A stretch of DNA of 64,000 nt, from contig NZ_JAQMUB010000083.1 in assembly GCF_028330965.1 (NCBI RefSeq), forward strand, positions 1 through 64,000, written 5' to 3'. Under the pieces are notes generated by a model. It worked only from the letters and a program-made list of their open reading frames with translations. It was not told the DNA's origin and did not search any database. Source of the DNA: Oscillatoria sp. CS-180 (GTDB taxonomy: Bacteria; Cyanobacteriota; Cyanobacteriia; Phormidesmidales; Phormidesmidaceae). Below are positions 8,811-18,900 of the stretch, piece after piece. A program made the translations under genes and the position numbers. Each line of letters begins with the position of its first letter. Position 1 is the first letter of the stretch.

Positions 8811-9686
8811 CTACTGGTTTTCATAGCCAAAAAGCTTCATGGCATAACCACATTGGCTGCTGATTACAGATTTCAGCTCCGGAGTCAGCTGTTCTTTAAG
8901 CTCCCTAGAGGAATCGCTTTCCCGCACAAACTTGAAATCCTTATCGGCGATGCGATTGTTTTTCAAGCGACGCATAGACTCTAGAGAACAATGATCGCGA
9001 ATTATCTCTGCTCTTTCTCGATCAATATCATGGCCGAGAAAAGCTGCTATTTCTTCAATGAAGTCAACTGTTTTCAATAGTAAGTCTTCATATCGAATGA
9101 GTAGAAAATCTACGTTGTTTTCATGGGCTTTCCACGTTAGTACATTATCCTGCCAGGTTCCCCACTGATTGCCTTGGAAGATGACTTTGTTGATAGAGTC
9201 TTCCAGCTTGTATTGATCAGAGTTGTATCTCTTGAAGTAATGATGATAGGAGCGAATGACATCGAATGGATGTCTAACAATGTAAATAACTCTTCGATAT
9301 GCGAGCTTATTCTGCTGCCCTGGACGAAAAGGATATGAATTGTGAATTTTGAAAACTCTAGGCTGAGGTGATTGATCGTATAAGCCAGTTGCTAATGCAT
9401 TCAAGCCGGAATTTCGGCTTAGATCGGGTACGAAATGATCTATTTCTTTAAGCGTTTGAATACTTTCATTCGGGAAAATAATATTGAAAATGATGTTTCT
9501 GACCCAGGTATTGCCAGATTTTGGATATGAAACTAAAAAAATATCGTCTTCCGTAACTGGAAATTTCAATGAATTACCAGTTGCTTTATCTAGCAATCCA
9601 TGACCTGAACTACTCATTGTTGGCTTTTTCGGAAAAGCAGTATTTTTGACGAATTGGATGCATCGATTAGCAGCGCATTTAATCAT
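8811..9686 (-). CDS. Sulfotransferase domain protein
   Basis: A 291-residue PAPS-dependent sulfotransferase of the Sulfotransfer_1 type. The 5'-phosphosulfate-binding loop is YPKSGNTW (residues 54-61), and the 3'-phosphate-binding segment is RRVIYIVRHPFDVIRSYHHYF, split here around residues 130-150. The C-terminal half has the LLIRYEDLLLKTVDFIEEIAAFLG region typical of soluble sulfotransferases. The gene is clearly more AT-rich than mysBCD and lacks a good ribosome-binding site, which suggests a different origin. It converges on mysD. Known substrates of the family are hydroxylated small molecules, lipids or glycans, and the acceptor here is unknown. A sulfated mycosporine is possible but only a positional guess. 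Confidence 0.87.
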   Translation of the reverse strand: MIKCAANRCIQFVKNTAFPKKPTMSSSGHGLLDKATGNSLKFPVTEDDIFLVSYPKSGNTWVRNIIFNIIFPNESIQTLKEIDHFVPDLSRNSGLNALATGLYDQSPQPRVFKIHNSYPFRPGQQNKLAYRRVIYIVRHPFDVIRSYHHYFKRYNSDQYKLEDSINKVIFQGNQWGTWQDNVLTWKAHENNVDFLLIRYEDLLLKTVDFIEEIAAFLGHDIDRERAEIIRDHCSLESMRRLKNNRIADKDFKFVRESDSSRELKEQLTPELKSVISSQCGYAMKLFGYENQ

Positions 9687-10074
9687 ATCAAAAGGACGAT
9701 ATATTTGCTGTAGAGTGTCAATATAATTTAGAGTTATAGATTGTTTTTATAGATGAGAAAATGCCTTAAATTTCAGATTTGAAATTTGTAGCTTTAGTCA
9801 TCTAGGCTTATGCACCTAATAAAACCTGGCTGCTTAGTCTATAGCCAGAGGGCTCGCCGTCTTGTTCTGATGAAACTGTAGCGGCCATAATCCGCAGCTT
9901 TCCAGAGATGTAAGATGTAACGATGGAAATTCTAGCTTTCTAGGGCTGACATACTATGAGTGATGTCAGTACTATTCTTCAAGAATTCAAAAATCCACTC
10001 TCTGCATGAAGCGTCATTGTTGCGAGCACCCTGATTAATCTTCTGAAGATGCTCCTTCTTATCAGGATCTTGCT
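9687..10074. other. Intergenic stretch between the sulfotransferase and argB
   Basis: No gene recognised. The left part (9687-9780) is AT-rich. The centre is a MITE-like repeat copy (9789-9890). The rest shows no feature I can name. Confidence 0.5.
9789..9890 (-). repeat. MITE-like dispersed repeat, copy 2
   Basis: On the minus strand it reads GGCCGCTACAG at one end, ACAAGACGGCGAGCCCTC, then CTGGCTATAGACTAAGCA, and ends CTAGATGACTAAAGCTAC. It matches copies at 48.7 and 55.2 kb along its length. Confidence 0.65.
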
Positions 10075-10974
10075 TCAATGATCAAAAAAATCAGAGGCCA
10101 CTAGCATAGAGCCAATGCCTGAATCGGTGAAGATTTCCAGCAACACGGCATGGCTGATGCGCCCGTCGAGAATGTGGGCAGCACCGACGCCTTGGGCTAG
10201 CGATCGCACACAGCACTTCACCTTGGGAATCATGCCCCCCGCTACAATCCCCTCTTCGATAAGCCGCCGCGCCCGTTTAATGTCTAGTTTGGGAATCAGA
10301 GTTGACGGATCTTTGTAATCGCGCAGAATGCCAGGAGTGTCTGTTAGGAGAATCAGTCGCTCCGCATTGAGTGCAGCCGCCAACTCTCCAGCCACCGTAT
10401 CCGCGTTGATGTTGTACGCCTGTCCCATCTCATCAGACGCCACGCTGGAGATTACAGGAATGTAGCCATCCTCTACGAGAGACTTCACCAAACCCGGTTC
10501 AATATTGGTGACATCTCCGACAAACCCAAAATCATCCCCTTGGGAACGGGCTGTAATGAGGTTGCCATCCTTGCCGCATAACCCAACGGCTGACCCGCCT
10601 GCTTGGTTAATCAGCGACACCAGCGCTTTGTTCACTCGGCCCACTAAAACCATCTCAACCACATCCATGGTGGGAGCATCGGTAACCCGCAAACCATTCT
10701 TGAATTGCGGCTCGATATTGAGTTTCGTCAGCCAGGTATTAATTTCAGGTCCACCTCCGTGCACCACGACAGGACGAATGCCCACACAAGCCATCAGGAC
10801 AACATCTCGCACTACGCTGGCTCTCAGGGTTTCATCTTTCATAGCTGCTCCACCATATTTGACCACCATGGTGCGCCCTTGGAACTTTTGGATGTAGGGT
10901 AGAGCCTCGCTCAAAATACGGACGCGCTCAGCATCGGTTTCCAAAATTCCAGGGGCTTTGGGTAGGGTAGTCAT
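10075..10974 (-). CDS. argB: Acetylglutamate kinase
   Basis: ArgB phosphorylates N-acetylglutamate, the controlled step of arginine synthesis. In cyanobacteria it is arginine-inhibited and relieved by binding the PII protein GlnB. The 299-residue length is standard. Seen motifs are the phosphate-binding [12 protein letters not shown] (about 36-47), VHGGGPEIN (about 73-81), the AINTWLTK region, [16 protein letters not shown] near 200, and GGMIPKV (about 250). The N-terminal helix [18 protein letters not shown] is the segment that forms hexamers in PII-regulated enzymes. It is encoded 33 bp downstream of aroK on the same strand. Confidence 0.97.
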   Translation of the reverse strand: MTTLPKAPGILETDAERVRILSEALPYIQKFQGRTMVVKYGGAAMKDETLRASVVRDVVLMACVGIRPVVVHGGGPEINTWLTKLNIEPQFKNGLRVTDAPTMDVVEMVLVGRVNKALVSLINQAGGSAVGLCGKDGNLITARSQGDDFGFVGDVTNIEPGLVKSLVEDGYIPVISSVASDEMGQAYNINADTVAGELAAALNAERLILLTDTPGILRDYKDPSTLIPKLDIKRARRLIEEGIVAGGMIPKVKCCVRSLAQGVGAAHILDGRISHAVLLEIFTDSGIGSMLVASDFFDH

Positions 10975-11007
10975 TAGTTCAAGAACAGCAATAATTTCCG
11001 TAGTGTA

Positions 11008-11583
11008 TCAATCGTCAGGGCAGGTCGATGTCTCCGGTGGTGGTAAAATGCGGTCTTCCAGTCGTTTAACTAGGCGATCGCAACTCTCTTCCACCGTTTC
11101 GCCCGCCACAACGGTCAGGTGAATATCCGCCTCTGCATAGCGACGACGACGACTTTCCAAGAGATAAGACAGATGTTTGCGCCAGTCCTCTCGCTGTAGA
11201 AGCGGACGATTCTGGTTACCTTGTAGTCGTCGTTCTAGTTCCGGCAGAGGCACATCTAACCATACAATGACCCCTTGCCGCAGATGCCACCAGTTTTCTT
11301 GATTCAAAACAATGCCACCCCCCGTGGCAATTACCAACCGGGTGTATGGGGAAAGCTGACTGAGGACCTGACTTTCGATCACTCGAAATTCGGTTTCTCC
11401 AACGGTGTCGAAAATCTCTGGAATTGTGTGATGAGCGACCTGCTCAATTAGGGTATCTGTATCGAAAAAGCGATAGCCCAATCGTTCGGCCATTGCAGTT
11501 CCCAGCGTGGACTTGCCCACCCCCATCATGCCAACGAGGTACAAGTTGGTACCCCTCAAAAGATCGAATGTTGAGGTATTCAA
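11008..11583 (-). CDS. aroK: Shikimate kinase
   Basis: AroK phosphorylates shikimate in the aromatic amino acid pathway. The 191-residue P-loop kinase carries Walker A GMMGVGKST (about 18-26), the shikimate-binding DTD (41-43 in FFDTDTL), EFRVIE, and the GGG loop in ATGGGIVL (about 87-93), with the lid region in NQNRPLLQ. The N-terminal ten or so residues before the beta strand are usual for cyanobacterial enzymes. The gene lies between a LapA-like gene (50 bp upstream) and argB (33 bp downstream) on the same strand, so the three may be cotranscribed. Confidence 0.96.
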   Translation of the reverse strand: MNTSTFDLLRGTNLYLVGMMGVGKSTLGTAMAERLGYRFFDTDTLIEQVAHHTIPEIFDTVGETEFRVIESQVLSQLSPYTRLVIATGGGIVLNQENWWHLRQGVIVWLDVPLPELERRLQGNQNRPLLQREDWRKHLSYLLESRRRRYAEADIHLTVVAGETVEESCDRLVKRLEDRILPPPETSTCPDD

Positions 11584-11633
11584 AACGTTTCAAAACTGAG
11601 TCAGTAGACGTTCCGAATTTACCGTATCAAAGA

Positions 11634-12584
11634 TTAGGGACTGCGATCGCCTGTATTTTCATCCTCATTCAGCGGACGATGGGGAGGAATGATGACGCGG
11701 TAGTCAGCATCATAGACGCTCTCGTCGCTCGCTTCAGGATCGCTCCCAGCATCATCTGGAGGACCATAAATAGTATCTTTACGCACCTCTTTCTCGCCAC
11801 CCTCATAGCGTTGAGCATAGGCTGTGCTGGCAGGCGGATCGTCCTCCAAGTCCCAATCATCCCAACCCTCCGTAATGTCATCCAGCGTATCTTGCACCTG
11901 GCTTCCTCCGGGAGCGACATAGACAGTGTCTTGAGCAGAGTCATCCCAACCTTTTTCTAAATCTTGGAGGGTAGCATCGGCTCTCTGCCGTTCTTTACGC
12001 TGCCGTCGAGACAGGTTTTCGTCGGTGGGGTCATTGCTGCTAGCTTGGGACCAATCCTCCCATTGATTAGGAGAGGGCCGTTGCTCCCAGGCCTGCCAAT
12101 CTTCTGCAGCGGCAACGTTATTCACAGGGGGCGGTGTCTCTCGATTCCCTTGAAAGGAGGTTTTAGGCGATGCCTCTCGTACCGGTTCCCGTGGCGGAGC
12201 GGGTTCGCGTGCCGGTCGAGCGCCCTGAAATGGCTGTCTAGTCGAAGCCTCTCTGGGAGACGATGTAGCAGTCGTTCCCCGAGCTTTTCCAGCATTACCT
12301 GCTGAGTCTTGAGGTGCAGTATCCTGGCGAACTGTCCAGCGCCGACGACTGGAGCGATGACGGGACATCATCCCCGTGTCCATCACGATCACGATCAGCA
12401 CTGTAGTCAGAACCCCCAAGGCGATCGCTCCACTGATCCACACCCCTAAGGGCAGCGCCAGACTGTTGAAGCTAAGAAACGTCAACGGCAGTACTGGCGA
12501 CAAATTTTGCACGGTCAGAGAGACCAAAGTGCAAACGATCAAGATAGCAACAACGATTCGCCCAATTCTCATAGCAGAAGACAT
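11634..12584 (-). CDS. LapA-domain-like membrane protein with long disordered tail
   Basis: A 316-residue protein of unknown function. Two hydrophobic segments at about residues 9-28 and 44-70 form a hairpin like the LapA/DUF1049 module (IGRIVVAILIVCTLVSLTVQN, divided here by positions). The remaining about 240 residues are low in hydrophobics and rich in Pro, Arg, Asp and Gly, with repeated phrases GWDDSAQDTVYV and GWDDWDLEDD and a conserved-looking end YDADYRVIIPPHRPL. That end probably reflects a short linear motif. It may also start at the ATG 12 bp later (12572). Location in the inner or thylakoid membrane is inferred from the hairpin. Confidence 0.75.
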   Translation of the reverse strand: MSSAMRIGRIVVAILIVCTLVSLTVQNLSPVLPLTFLSFNSLALPLGVWISGAIALGVLTTVLIVIVMDTGMMSRHRSSRRRWTVRQDTAPQDSAGNAGKARGTTATSSPREASTRQPFQGARPAREPAPPREPVREASPKTSFQGNRETPPPVNNVAAAEDWQAWEQRPSPNQWEDWSQASSNDPTDENLSRRQRKERQRADATLQDLEKGWDDSAQDTVYVAPGGSQVQDTLDDITEGWDDWDLEDDPPASTAYAQRYEGGEKEVRKDTIYGPPDDAGSDPEASDESVYDADYRVIIPPHRPLNEDENTGDRSP

Positions 12585-12645
12585 CTTCTTCGAGTGACTT
12601 CACTATCGTAGAACCTTAGGGCTAATGGGAGGATGAGGGATAGAC

Positions 12646-12708
12646 AGGTGCTAGGCGATCGCTAGATGGCTCGCCGTCTTCTCCTAACACCAGTAGCAAC
12701 GGCTATAC
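12646..12708 (-). repeat. MITE-like dispersed repeat, copy 3 (partial)
   Basis: Contains CTAGATGGCTCGCCGTCTT and a distal AACGGCTATA, matching the end portions of the repeat family. The middle is missing or strongly diverged. It lies in the 244-bp divergent gap between the LapA-like gene and miaB. Confidence 0.4.
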
Positions 12709-12828
12709 TTCGAGTTTTCTAGTGCTGAACTCGGCAGTCCTTGCCAGGCATACGCTACTCGCCAAGCTCAGCCCATCCGCGCTAACATGGAATGCTGCTG
12801 TATCCATCGACTCTTTAACCCTGCTGTC

Positions 12829-14184
12829 ATGTCTAGTGCTCCTCGTCGCTATCACGTCACGACCTTCGGCTGTCAGATGAACAAGGCTGATTCCGAACGC
12901 ATGGCCGGCATTTTAGAAACAATGGGCATGGCTTGGGAAGAAGATCCCTTACAGGCGGATATCGTGCTTTACAACACCTGCACCATTCGCGATAACGCTG
13001 AGCAGAAGGTTTATTCGTATCTAGGACGCCAAGCAAAACGTAAACAGACCAACCCTAATCTGACGCTAGTTGTCGCTGGTTGCGTAGCGCAGCAAGAGGG
13101 TGAAAAACTGCTGCGGCGGGTGCCTGAACTTGATCTGGTTATGGGACCCCAACACGCTAATCGTCTCCAAGATTTGCTGGAGCAGGTGATGAACGGCAAC
13201 CAAGTTGTGGCAACGGACCCGGTCCACATCATGGAGGACATCACCCAACCGCGACGGGACAGCGAAGTCACCGCTTGGGTGAACGTTATCTACGGTTGCA
13301 ATGAGCGCTGCACGTACTGTGTGGTACCGGGTGTTCGTGGGGTTGAACAGTCCCGCACACCGGAAGCTATCTATGCGGAAATGGAAGCGCTAGGGCGTCA
13401 GGGTTTTAAGGAAGTTACTTTATTGGGACAAAATATCGACGCCTACGGTCGTGACTTGCCCGGAATCACTGCGGAGGGCCGTAGACAAAATACGCTGACG
13501 GATTTGCTGTATACCGTTCACGATATTCCCGGTATTGAGCGTATTCGCTTTGCCACTAGCCATCCCCGCTACTTCACCGAACGGCTGATTCAAGCGTGTG
13601 CCGAACTTCCTAAAGTGTGTGAGCATTTCCATATTCCTTTCCAATCCGGTGACAATGATGTGCTGAAGGCCATGGCACGGGGCTACACTCACGAGAAATA
13701 TCGCCGCATTATCGATTCCATTCGTGAATACATGCCTGATGCCGCTATTAGCGCAGATGCGATCGTCGGCTTTCCTGGCGAAACCGAAGAACAGTTCCAG
13801 CGCACCATGCAGCTTGTCGACGATGTTGGCTTCGATCTACTCAATACGGCTGCTTATTCTCCCCGGCCCAATACACCAGCGGCTCTATGGGACAACCAGC
13901 TAAGCGAAGCAGAGAAGAGCGATCGCCTCCAGCGACTCAACCATCTGGTAGGACTCAAGGCAGCAGAGCGATCGCAGCGTTACGCTAATCGCGTTGAACA
14001 GGTTCTCATAGAAGACGTGAACCCTAAAGACCCATCACAGGTTATGGGGCGCACCCGTGGCAACCGCTTGACCTTTTGCACAGGCGATATTACTCACTTG
14101 AAGGGTCAGCTTATTGATGTCCAAATTACTGAGGTTCGGCCTTTTAGCTTAACGGGTGTACATCTTGTTCCGGCTCACGCTTAG
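12829..14184 (+). CDS. miaB: tRNA-2-methylthio-N6-dimethylallyladenosine synthase MiaB
   Basis: MiaB is a radical SAM methylthiotransferase that adds the 2-methylthio group to i6A37 of tRNAs reading UNN codons. The 451-residue protein has Cys15, Cys51 and Cys85 binding the auxiliary cluster ([31 protein letters not shown]). It has the radical SAM triad Cys157, Cys161 and Cys164 ([14 protein letters not shown]), and a C-terminal TRAM domain ([11 protein letters not shown]). I place the start at the ATG at 12829 ([10 protein letters not shown]). An in-frame ATG 14 codons upstream would add a Cys-rich non-family leader. Length agrees with the family. Confidence 0.97.
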   Translation: MSSAPRRYHVTTFGCQMNKADSERMAGILETMGMAWEEDPLQADIVLYNTCTIRDNAEQKVYSYLGRQAKRKQTNPNLTLVVAGCVAQQEGEKLLRRVPELDLVMGPQHANRLQDLLEQVMNGNQVVATDPVHIMEDITQPRRDSEVTAWVNVIYGCNERCTYCVVPGVRGVEQSRTPEAIYAEMEALGRQGFKEVTLLGQNIDAYGRDLPGITAEGRRQNTLTDLLYTVHDIPGIERIRFATSHPRYFTERLIQACAELPKVCEHFHIPFQSGDNDVLKAMARGYTHEKYRRIIDSIREYMPDAAISADAIVGFPGETEEQFQRTMQLVDDVGFDLLNTAAYSPRPNTPAALWDNQLSEAEKSDRLQRLNHLVGLKAAERSQRYANRVEQVLIEDVNPKDPSQVMGRTRGNRLTFCTGDITHLKGQLIDVQITEVRPFSLTGVHLVPAHA

Positions 14185-14335
14185 TGCTGATCACAGGCTG
14201 GCTTGGTGTACTTCAGCGGAATTCAAAATGCAAGGCACTCTACTCTTCGAGAACGCTAAAGGCGAACGAGAAGAGCAAGGCTCTACTAAGCTTTTCTTGT
14301 GTTTTGAATAGTGAACGTATTTCTGCCGTAATCCA

Positions 14336-14920
14336 CTATTTTTCAGAACTGTTGAATTCGACGCCTTCGTAGAGATCGGCAAGGCTCATATTGAAGGGGA
14401 TCGCATTCATGACCAGCTGCTCGTCAGTTGACCAATAGTCTTTGAGCAACCATTGTCCTGTTTCCGTCTTGGTGTGTTGAATGACGTGATGACACGTCTG
14501 ATCAATCAGAATGTATTCCCGCATTGATTCGAGAGAGCGATAATACATAAATTTATCGCCTTGGTCATAATTCTGAGTCGATTTTGATAAGACTTCAGCA
14601 ATCAAGGATGGATTCATAATCGTTGTTTTGCTGTCGTCTGTATAAACGAGTTGCTCTTTCACCAGCATGACGTCTGGATAGGTATATTGGCGATAGTCAG
14701 GAATCCACAAGCGGACATCACCCATGTAAACCTTACAGTTCTGTCCCTTCAAAGACAGCTTTAAGGTCGCCGCCAAATTGAGAGCTAGCTCGTTGTGGTT
14801 GGTGGTCCCGCCAGTTATGGGGACAATGCTCCCGTTCCGATATTCACTTCTATGATCAGCTTTTGCTTCTCGCTCTAAATATTCTTCTGGGGTATACCGC
14901 CGAGACTGAGCTTGAACCAT
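14336..14920 (-). CDS. Uma2-family (DUF820) putative endonuclease
   Basis: A 194-residue protein of the Uma2/DUF820 family, a PD-(D/E)XK-like fold greatly expanded in cyanobacteria. Visible hallmarks are YTPEEYLEREAKADHRSEY with the conserved YRNGSIVPITGGTTNHN at the N terminus, DVRLWIPDYRQYTYPDVMLV (Pro-Asp of the active site), PSLIAEVLSKSTQNYDQGDK (Glu-Val-Leu-Ser), and REYILIDQ. The start at 14920 (MVQAQSRRYTPEEY) is the family start. The longer frame to 14983 runs into a dispersed repeat and was rejected. Cellular role is unknown; links to transposition are suspected for the family. A second member lies at 52335-53015. Confidence 0.88.
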   Translation of the reverse strand: MVQAQSRRYTPEEYLEREAKADHRSEYRNGSIVPITGGTTNHNELALNLAATLKLSLKGQNCKVYMGDVRLWIPDYRQYTYPDVMLVKEQLVYTDDSKTTIMNPSLIAEVLSKSTQNYDQGDKFMYYRSLESMREYILIDQTCHHVIQHTKTETGQWLLKDYWSTDEQLVMNAIPFNMSLADLYEGVEFNSSEK

Positions 14921-14960
14921 GATGACCTCTTCGAAAGGCGCTTCCCTAAAAACTACAGCG

Positions 14961-15053
14961 GTATGCGTTTGAGTCAAGCACACCCCATTCCCTGTTCTCT
15001 ATTCCCTCAAGACACTGAGATGGACTTGACCAAGCTGCACAGGGCTATATCAA
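14961..15053. repeat. 93-bp dispersed repeat, copy 1
   Basis: Matches 46939-47036 over its whole length. Shared blocks are TTTGAGTCAAGC, CCATTCCCTGTTC or CTCATTCCCTGTTC, AAGACACTGAGATG, and CTGCACAGGGCTATATCAA. The copies differ by point changes and small indels. It lies between the Uma2 gene and uvrB. Confidence 0.75.
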
Positions 15054-15082
15054 TGCGGATTAAATTCTGGCGTTCTCTAACT

Positions 15083-17113
<2,031 letters not shown>

Positions 17114-17849
17114 ACACCTCAGCCTAACTAATCTATAATGACGGATTTTTTGGGGCTGTGAAGGGTTTTACCTTTTCTCAGAATTCAAACTGTTCATTCT
17201 CTGCTTCAGCCAATTGACTCCCCCATCTCAAACTCATGTTGAACTGCTGGAGAGAGAAGGCAATGAAATTTAAAGGAGTGACGGATAGCCTTAAGTAGCG
17301 GCAATACCCATCAGAGCCTACAACCCTTCTTCTGTACTTTCCGGATCTCTGGGCACTTTCTAGAAAGCTAGTACACTACGGCAGAAATAGGCTCACCATT
17401 CAAAACATTGGGAAAGCCCATCTGCCTCGGTTTTGAATTCTGAATTTTGAATTTTGAGTTCCGCGTAGCGGTACTAGTAATGTCAAGCTTATAGTCCTAT
17501 CTCGAAAATTGTTTTTCCTTAACTCAAAAATATGTTAAACAAGTTTTATTGTTAAAATAAATCTGTTTTCTTAAACAGCAAATCAAAACGCCCCGAAAGA
17601 ACTTTTATGCTTCTATGTTATGGCGTTATGGCGAAACATCTAAAATGAAAACGCATTCATCTAGACAGGGTTCAGGGTTCGGTTTAGCAGTTTCAGATCA
17701 GTATCTTTAGAAGAATTTCAGGCTTTAAGAGCAGGCAGAGGACAATCAAAGAATGATTCGAGAAATCAAGTCATCTTTTATTTTTTCACGCTATCTAAAT
17801 GCTTTTTAGAACGCGCTTAATCAAAAGTTTGTAATTAAAGACCAGTACT
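17114..17849. other. 736-bp intergenic region between uvrB and the FecR gene
   Basis: No coding sequence recognised. The region holds a GGAATTCAAAAT-type repeat (17432-17490, listed separately) and a strongly AT-rich block at 17500-17640 with repeated GTTAAA words and a small hairpin CTGTTT-TCTT-AAACAG (17563-17578). That block could be promoter DNA for the FecR/cyclase pair. No RNA gene was recognised. Confidence 0.45.
17432..17490 (-). repeat. GGAATTCAAAAT-type dispersed repeat, copy 1
   Basis: The minus strand reads AAGCTTGACATTACTAGTAC, then CGCTACGCGGAACTC, then AAAATTCAAAATTCAGAATT. The first two blocks match 38500-38542 closely (AAGCTCGACAGATTACTGGT, ACCGCTAGGCGGAATTC). A shorter related piece GCGGAATTCAAAATGC lies near 14216. 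Confidence 0.6.
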
Positions 17850-18785
17850 ATGCCAAGTCAAAACTATGGGAATGTCGTCACGGTGGCGACTCAACTCAAG
17901 AGTGTTCTAAATCAGCACAGATCTTTAAAAAAAGCGGCTTTCTCTGCGGTTGGTGCGCTCACTCTTGTTGGCACCACAATTTTGCCTCAAGTTCAGGCGC
18001 AAGCCCCTGAGCGCTGGCTGGAGGTGCAGCGTATTGCAGGCTCTGTCTCCGTCCGAACGAATCAGTCTCGGGCCGCTCAGATCGGCGATCGCCTCTCTCA
18101 ACCGGGTAATAGCCTCACAACAGGATCGGCATCGAGTAGTAACTTGACGCTAGATGACGGCATCGGTTCCATTGCAGTTGCCCAAAACACCCATTTAGCC
18201 GTCCAGCGCTTAGATACTCTACCAGATGGAGCCAAGGTCAGCATTGTTGATGTTTCTAGAGGACAAGCTCGAATTCAGGCTCGTCCCTTTACTCATCCCA
18301 ACACGATTCTGGAACTTAGAACCCCGAGTGGTGTTGCTGCTGTTCGAGGCACTGAGTTCGGCTTAACGGTTGCTGAAGATGGTAAAACAAGCGTTGGCAC
18401 ACTAGAAGGACAGGTCAACGTGACGGCAGAATCCGTTACGGTTAGGGTCAATGCAGATGAGGTTTCAACGATTCGCCCTGGAGAGCCGCCAACTACACCT
18501 GCACCATTAGATAGAGTGTTGGATATTGAGTGGTTTACTCAAGAACGGCGAGGCAATATTCTATTCCTATCAGGGCGAATCGATCCTTCCAACGTCCTGC
18601 TGTTTGAAGGTGAGGAAATTGAGATTTCACGGAGCGGTTACTTTGAGCAACAAGTCAGGTCTGCTCGTCGTAATCGCAGCATCGCTTTCACGGTTCAAAA
18701 TCCTTTAGGAGAGACCCGTTTGCATCCTGTTTCTCTGTGGCGATTACCGGATTTGGATCGGGGTAGCAATCAGGACGGAGAGTAG
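17850..18785 (+). CDS. FecR-domain exported protein
   Basis: A 311-residue protein with a hydrophobic export signal around residues 28-50 (AAFSAVGALTLVGTTILPQ, ending in VQAQA before APERW). The long basic N region (about 27 residues) is typical of cyanobacterial members. A FecR domain follows, with DRLSQPGNSLTTG, LDDGIGSIAVAQNTHL, ILELRTPSGVAAVRGTEFGL (about 151-170) and GTLEGQVNV. The C-terminal part resembles a beta-sandwich repeat (ILFLSGRIDPSNVLLFEG). FecR domains in cyanobacteria commonly precede CHASE2 cyclases or kinases, as here. It is probably periplasmic or outer-envelope. The exact role is unknown. Confidence 0.85.
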   Translation: MPSQNYGNVVTVATQLKSVLNQHRSLKKAAFSAVGALTLVGTTILPQVQAQAPERWLEVQRIAGSVSVRTNQSRAAQIGDRLSQPGNSLTTGSASSSNLTLDDGIGSIAVAQNTHLAVQRLDTLPDGAKVSIVDVSRGQARIQARPFTHPNTILELRTPSGVAAVRGTEFGLTVAEDGKTSVGTLEGQVNVTAESVTVRVNADEVSTIRPGEPPTTPAPLDRVLDIEWFTQERRGNILFLSGRIDPSNVLLFEGEEIEISRSGYFEQQVRSARRNRSIAFTVQNPLGETRLHPVSLWRLPDLDRGSNQDGE

Positions 18786-18900
18786 GCGCGTCTATAATTT
18801 CAGGGTGGGAATTACAACTGCTTCGGTGAAGCCTGTTGTCCCCAATAGCGTATATCCAGGGCATCTTGATCAACTGATTTTCACTGGTATCACTATTGCT

